NCBI GenBank assembly: GCA_009691805.1
Contig: SIAK01000001.1
Location: forward strand, 1-64,000
Source of the DNA: Phycisphaerales bacterium
GTDB lineage: Bacteria > Planctomycetota > Phycisphaerae > Phycisphaerales > SM1A02
Reading direction: 5' to 3'
Length of the DNA: 64,000 nt
Part shown: positions 59,763 to 64,000 of the stretch, piece by piece
Numbering within the stretch: position 1 is the first letter of the stretch
Layout: every line of letters begins with the position of its first letter
Notes under the pieces: model-generated
Database searches by the model: none
Seen by the model: the letters and a program-made list of their open reading frames with translations, nothing else
Told to the model about the DNA's origin: nothing
Made by a program: the position numbers and the translations under genes

Positions 59763-60233
59763 TTACTCTGGCTTTCCACCGGAGCTGTCGTAGACCCAAC
59801 GGTCTCCAGCGCGGCAGTACTCGAGCACTTCACCAACACCAAAGAAGAGGCCGAGTTCCCTGGTCGCCGCTTCTGGGCTATCGGAACCGTGGATCAGATT
59901 GAACGAGTTCGAGACGCCGAAGTCGCCGCGGATGGTTCCGGCGGCAGCCTTGGATCCGAATGTCGCGCCCATGAGGTTTCGGCAAATTGTGATCGCGCCG
60001 ATTCCACGGACGGCAAGGATGAGCACCGGCGCGCTCGTCATGAATCCAACCAAGCCCGGGTAGAAGCCCTTGCCTTGGTGATCCTTGTAGTGCGTCGCGG
60101 CGAGTTCAGGCGCGATGACCGTGAGCTTCGCGCCGACGATCTGCAAGCCCTTCTCTTCGAAGCGAGTGATGATGCGACCCATGAGACCGCGTTGAACGGC
60201 GTCTGGCTTGAGGATGAGGAGGGTAGTTTCCAT
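59763..60233 (-). CDS. ndk: Nucleoside diphosphate kinase
   Basis: A 156-aa kinase that balances nucleoside triphosphates. LLILKPDAVQRGLMGRIITR is the family N-terminus, with ITICRNLMGAT and the active His in NSFNLIHGSDSPEAATRELG. Slightly longer than the usual 140 residues at the C-terminus. It is divergent from top6B and has its own terminator. Confidence 0.96.
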   Translation of the reverse strand: METTLLILKPDAVQRGLMGRIITRFEEKGLQIVGAKLTVIAPELAATHYKDHQGKGFYPGLVGFMTSAPVLILAVRGIGAITICRNLMGATFGSKAAAGTIRGDFGVSNSFNLIHGSDSPEAATRELGLFFGVGEVLEYCRAGDRWVYDSSGGKPE

Positions 60234-60322
60234 AGGTTCTCGTTTGTGAGGGCGGAGAGTATAGCCCGTGTTGGCAGCGAGGAATATCTCTTCACGCGCT
60301 TCACGCAGAGAGAGACTCGGCT

Positions 60323-62455
60323 ATGTTCTCGTCGCTAGGACACACGGCGATGGAGCGCCATATCGACATGACCAGTGCAGCCAAGGATGTGAAGCGACGA
60401 GGTTCAAACGCAGAGGAGATGGGCGCGCGCCAGCGTGACATCTCGGTCAGCGAGTTCTTCGCAAAGAACCGCCATTTGCTCGGATTCGACAATCCGCGCA
60501 AGGCGCTCCTGACCACCGTCAAGGAAGCGGTCGACAACTCGCTCGATGCGTGTGAAGAAGGCGGCATTCTTCCTGAGCTCGCGGTGGTGATTGAAGATTT
60601 GCAGCCCGATCGCGCTGCCACGGTGAAGAGCTCGCGCTATCGCGTCACGATCGTGGACAACGGTCCTGGCATCGTGCGCAAGCAAGTCGAGAACATCTTT
60701 GGTCGTCTGCTCTACGGCTCGAAGTTTCATCGATTGAAGATGTCGCGCGGACAGCAGGGCATCGGTATTTCTGCGGCAGGCATGTACGGTCTCATCACGA
60801 CTGGGAAGCCGATGACGATCGTGACGCGACCGAAGGCGACCGCGCTTGCGCATCGCATCGAGCTTGCGATGAACACGAAGACGAATCGTGCAGAAGTCAT
60901 CGCCGACGAAGAGACGCAGGATTTTCCGCCCGAGCGATTGCGAAGCGTGACTCTCGGTGCGCGCGCGCTTGCGGGCGAAAAAGGATTCCTCGACGCGATT
61001 GAGTTTCCGACGGGCACGAGCGTTTCGATTGAACTTGAAGGTCGCTATCAACGCGGTCGCGGTTCGGTCGATGAGTTTCTTGAACTCACCGCGATCGCCA
61101 ATCCACACGCGAAGTTTGTCTTCGTCCCTCCATCCCGCGAGAGCGCGACGGAAGAAGATGATATGCCGCTCGTCACGCAAGGCGCGGCAAGTGCTGCGAG
61201 TAGCGCGACGACGACGACCGAAACGCACGGCGTGTTGATCTTCCCTCGCGGCGTGCAAGAACTTCCGCGCGAGACGCAAGAGATTCAGCCGCATCCGAAA
61301 GGCATCGAACTCGGCATCCTGTTGCAGATGTTGAAGGAGTACGAGGCGACGGAGAAGGGTTCGCTCTACAGCTTCCTGCAAGAGCGTTTTTGCCGTATTT
61401 CGCCGACAACCGCAGCACTGATGTGCAAGAAGATCGGTGTCACGACGCGCACACGCGCATCCGACATTGATCCGACCGTGGCGGAAAAACTGTTCAAAGA
61501 ATTCGAAGCCACGAAGCTTGCGCCGCCTCCGACAGATTGTCTCGCGCCCATTGGTGTGCGACAAATGCTTGCGGGGATGTTGAAGGGTGTGCGCGCGGAA
61601 TTTTATGCGGCGTCGAGTCGCGAGGCGGCGGTGTATCGCGGGCGACCCTTTCAAATTGAAGCGGCGATCGCGTTTGGCGGCGATCTTCCATGTGAAGAAT
61701 CTGCGCGCGTCATTCGATTCGCCAATCGCGTGCCGCTGCTCTTCCAGCAATCTGCGTGTAGTTCCTTCAAGGCGATTGCGGAGACTGCGTGGAAGAACTA
61801 CGGATTGCAGCAGCCGCGCGGCAACGTGCCAACAGGACCGCTGGTCGTCATGATTCATATGGCGAGTGTGTGGGTTCCCTTCACGAGCGAATCGAAAGAA
61901 GCGATTGCGGACTACGACGAGATTCGCAAAGAGATGAAGCTCGCACTCATGGAGTGTGGACGTAAGCTCGGAACGTATCTACGCAAACGATTGAAGATGA
62001 AGCGCGAGAGCGATCGACGCGATGTGTTTGAACGATACATTGGCGAGATCGCGAAGGCGTTGCATCAGATCACAGGGCACAACCCAAAGCCGATCTACGA
62101 CGCGTTGCTTGTCCAGGCGCGTGCGAAAACAAAGGTGGCGGATGTCGAGCTTGATGAAGATGGTCGCGTGCTCAAGTCTGAAGCTGCATCGAGTGAGGAA
62201 GACGACGACGACGACGGCGTGATCATCCTTCAAAGCGCGATTCCGAATCTGCCGACGACCACGCTTCGCGCGATTGCGCCTATCGAGTTTGACGAGGTCC
62301 CGGCAGTGACGAAAACACGCGCAAGCAAGGCGAAAGTGAGTGCGCCTGTCGCGTCAGCAGCACTCAAACCAACAGCTTCAAAGGCGCCAGTCGCAAAGTC
62401 GACGACGAAGAAGTCCGCAAGCCGCAGCGTCGCGGATACACCAAGTCTCTTTTGA
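60323..62455 (+). CDS. top6B: DNA topoisomerase VI subunit B
   Basis: A 710-aa ATPase subunit of type IIB topoisomerase. The GHKL domain has EFFAKNRHLLGFDNPRKALL and the N-box EAVDNSLDACEE, DNGPGIV (G1) and GQQGIGISAAGM. The H2TH-like and transducer regions follow (GVLIFPRGVQELPRETQEIQ; ITGHNPKPIYDALL). The last 90 residues are Ser/Ala/Lys-rich after an acidic patch (SEEDDDDDG about 624). ATG 60323 is used; 60350 and 60368 are alternatives. The subunit acts with the A gene 54 bp downstream. Confidence 0.93.
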   Translation: MFSSLGHTAMERHIDMTSAAKDVKRRGSNAEEMGARQRDISVSEFFAKNRHLLGFDNPRKALLTTVKEAVDNSLDACEEGGILPELAVVIEDLQPDRAATVKSSRYRVTIVDNGPGIVRKQVENIFGRLLYGSKFHRLKMSRGQQGIGISAAGMYGLITTGKPMTIVTRPKATALAHRIELAMNTKTNRAEVIADEETQDFPPERLRSVTLGARALAGEKGFLDAIEFPTGTSVSIELEGRYQRGRGSVDEFLELTAIANPHAKFVFVPPSRESATEEDDMPLVTQGAASAASSATTTTETHGVLIFPRGVQELPRETQEIQPHPKGIELGILLQMLKEYEATEKGSLYSFLQERFCRISPTTAALMCKKIGVTTRTRASDIDPTVAEKLFKEFEATKLAPPPTDCLAPIGVRQMLAGMLKGVRAEFYAASSREAAVYRGRPFQIEAAIAFGGDLPCEESARVIRFANRVPLLFQQSACSSFKAIAETAWKNYGLQQPRGNVPTGPLVVMIHMASVWVPFTSESKEAIADYDEIRKEMKLALMECGRKLGTYLRKRLKMKRESDRRDVFERYIGEIAKALHQITGHNPKPIYDALLVQARAKTKVADVELDEDGRVLKSEAASSEEDDDDDGVIILQSAIPNLPTTTLRAIAPIEFDEVPAVTKTRASKAKVSAPVASAALKPTASKAPVAKSTTKKSASRSVADTPSLF

Positions 62456-62509
62456 TGCGTGATGTGCAAGTTGTGTGGACTCTGTAGATTCTGAACGAAA
62501 GCAATTGCC

Positions 62510-63658
62510 ATGGCAGCGAAGAAAACAACCACCACGCCCGCGTCCGATTTGAGTGGACGACTCAAGGAGCGCGATGCGCGCACGACGAAAAAGATCATCG
62601 ACCTCGCGGAAGAGATGGTGCGCCGCGCATTGAGCGGGCAGGATCCAATCATCCAGATCCCAACCCGCGCAAAGTCCAACACACTGTGGAATGCAAAGCG
62701 CGGGATTCTTGAGATGGGAAAGGCGACTGCGGCGCGACCACTCTTTGATCTCAAGACCGCCAAGCAGTTCATGCAGACGATGCTGCACTCGAACACGATT
62801 AGTGATCTGATTGCAGCAGGCAAGACTAGTAGCCTTCGTGGTGTGTTTTACAAAGCGAAGCACACCGTTGCAGGCACGCGCGAGAACACGTTTGATGGTC
62901 AAGACGAATCGGATCCGATTCTCGAAGATCTCGAAGTCGCGCTCGGCGCGCTGCGTGAGGAACTGCATGTTTTTGCGGAAAATCGCGGATCGATGGTGGG
63001 CAACATCACGATCGTCGACCGCGGAGACGAGATTAACTGTCGCAAGATGGGCTCCGGCGGCTACGCGCTTCCTTCCATCGTCGAGCCCGACATCATTCAG
63101 TTCAAGAAGTCCGAAGCGAAGTTCATCCTGCACGTCGAGAAAGGCACGGTCTGGAATCGCTTCAACGAAGATCGATTCTGGGAGAAGAACAATTGCATTC
63201 TCACGCACGGAGCGGGGCAGCCGCCGCGTGGTTGTCGTCGGCTACTCCAGCGCATGACACAGGAGTTGAAACTGCCGCTCATCTGCGTGCTCGATTGCGA
63301 TCCTTGGGGTCACTACATTTACAGCGTCATCAAGCAAGGATCGATCTCGCTCGCGTTTGAGAGTTCACGTCTTGCGATTCCTGAAGCGAAGTTCCTCGGC
63401 ATTCGCGCGAAAGACTTCCATCAGTGCAAACTTGATGACGCGGTGAAGATTGACCTCACCGACAACGACATCAAACGCGCGGGCGAAATCGCCGCGTACC
63501 CCTGGTTTGAAAAGCACAAGGGATGGCAGCGCGAGATCGATCAACTCTTGAAGAACGGATTCAAGATGGAAGTCGAGTCGCTCATCACGAAGGACATTTC
63601 TTACGTGACAGACACCTATGTTCCCGAACGTCTCAAGGCGCGTGACTGGATCGATTGA
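62510..63658 (+). CDS. top6A: DNA topoisomerase VI subunit A (Spo11-like)
   Basis: A 382-aa DNA-cleaving subunit. The catalytic Tyr lies in SLRGVFYKAKH (Tyr114) and the Toprim metal site in VDRGDEI and CVLDCDPWGHYIYSVIKQGS. The C-terminal KDISYVTDTYVPERL closes the family pattern. With subunit B it relaxes and decatenates DNA using ATP. Topoisomerase VI is typical of archaea and plants and is uncommon in bacteria. Length fits archaeal subunits. Confidence 0.94.
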   Translation: MAAKKTTTTPASDLSGRLKERDARTTKKIIDLAEEMVRRALSGQDPIIQIPTRAKSNTLWNAKRGILEMGKATAARPLFDLKTAKQFMQTMLHSNTISDLIAAGKTSSLRGVFYKAKHTVAGTRENTFDGQDESDPILEDLEVALGALREELHVFAENRGSMVGNITIVDRGDEINCRKMGSGGYALPSIVEPDIIQFKKSEAKFILHVEKGTVWNRFNEDRFWEKNNCILTHGAGQPPRGCRRLLQRMTQELKLPLICVLDCDPWGHYIYSVIKQGSISLAFESSRLAIPEAKFLGIRAKDFHQCKLDDAVKIDLTDNDIKRAGEIAAYPWFEKHKGWQREIDQLLKNGFKMEVESLITKDISYVTDTYVPERLKARDWID

Positions 63659-63667
63659 CGCGCGGTG

Positions 63668-64000
63668 TCAGCGCGATGGAGCAGCGGTAGGTTCCGCGCG
63701 ACGCAAGAGTGTGTCGAGCAATCCGCGGCGCGCGTTGTCTTCCGCACTGAGTGCTCTGGTTGCGGGCGGCCCTGACTTTGGTAGTCGGATGCAGAAATCG
63801 CTGCCCTTGCCAAGCTCGCTGCGCAGGTCAATACTTCCACCGTGCTCTTCCACGATGCGCCGCGTCACCGCGAGGCCGAGTCCAGATCCGCCGCCTGTTC
63901 GACTGCTGACATAGGGACGGAAAATCTCCGCGCAGCGTTCGGGTGCGATGCCAGGACCTGTGTCGACGACATGCAGGACCGCAACATCGGTGGAAGTGGG
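63668..64000 (-). CDS. Sensor histidine kinase, C-terminal part (cut by window edge)
   Basis: The last about 110 residues of a histidine kinase, continuing past base 64000. Reading back from the stop at 63668 the HATPase signature is seen: DTGPGIAPERCAEIFRPYVS (G1 and F box), GGGSGLGLAVTRRIVEEHGG (G2) and GSDFCIRLP. Its N-terminus and partner are outside the window. It ends 9 bases after the topoisomerase VI A stop, convergent. Confidence 0.9.
   Translation of the reverse strand, partial: PTSTDVAVLHVVDTGPGIAPERCAEIFRPYVSSRTGGGSGLGLAVTRRIVEEHGGSIDLRSELGKGSDFCIRLPKSGPPATRALSAEDNARRGLLDTLLRRAEPTAAPSR

Overview
The window looks like chromosomal DNA from a planctomycete, most likely of the Phycisphaerae lineage; this is inference, because no 16S gene is present. 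The support is a secreted protein ending in two dockerin type I calcium repeats, a prepilin carrying the planctomycete-style H-x-DG C-terminal motif, a PTPS-type enzyme with a Glu-x-x-His-Gly-His active site, and many prepilin-like proteins in GC-rich DNA. Genes are dense, with many 4-base ATGA/GTGA overlaps. I see no insertion sequences, phage genes, CRISPR arrays or ordinary tRNAs.

Layout: 1-134 is the 3' end of tmRNA, followed by a 30-bp tandem repeat. 272-4449 holds housekeeping genes: sthA, a low-molecular-weight tyrosine phosphatase, a flavin reductase-like protein, serC and a PilZ-like protein. 4618-4775 is a run of inverted repeats that could be a structured leader RNA. 4834-20485 is the first pilus/secretion cluster (+ strand): three pseudopilins, PilM/N/O/P-like proteins, a secretin and a TPR lipoprotein, then a translationally coupled signalling block (histidine kinase, single-domain receiver, GAF/HD-GYP protein, STAS protein) running straight into a GspE/PilB ATPase with an MshEN-like N-terminus, then GspF/PilC and an orphan sigma-70 region 4 protein.

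20482-26634 holds the dockerin protein, an H-x-DG prepilin, a four-gene zinc/manganese-type ABC importer and the PTPS-like gene, with a 14-bp palindrome between the last two. 26653-28842 is ppk1. 28798-34712 is a second pilus cluster (- strand): pilT, pilC and PilV-, PilX- and PilW-like pseudopilins. 34881-41398 holds a lipoprotein, a giant beta-propeller protein, a very acidic protein and a propeller-like lipoprotein. 41409-55464 is a near-complete type II secretion operon (- strand) in the order E-F-G-H-I-J-K-L-M-C-like-D.

55571-64000 holds an exported helical protein, a lone CoA-transferase subunit A, a divergent sigma-70 factor, a 550-bp gap with inverted repeats, ndk, a two-gene DNA topoisomerase VI operon (B then A) and the C-terminus of a sensor kinase cut by the window edge.

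The theme is three parallel prepilin-based machines within 50 kb. There are three GspF/PilC platforms, two assembly ATPases, one PilT and two secretins, but no prepilin peptidase. The first machine carries its own phosphorelay/HD-GYP/STAS control block and an MshEN-type ATPase, which suggests a c-di-GMP-controlled pilus or secretion system. That block is the best candidate here for something not yet described.
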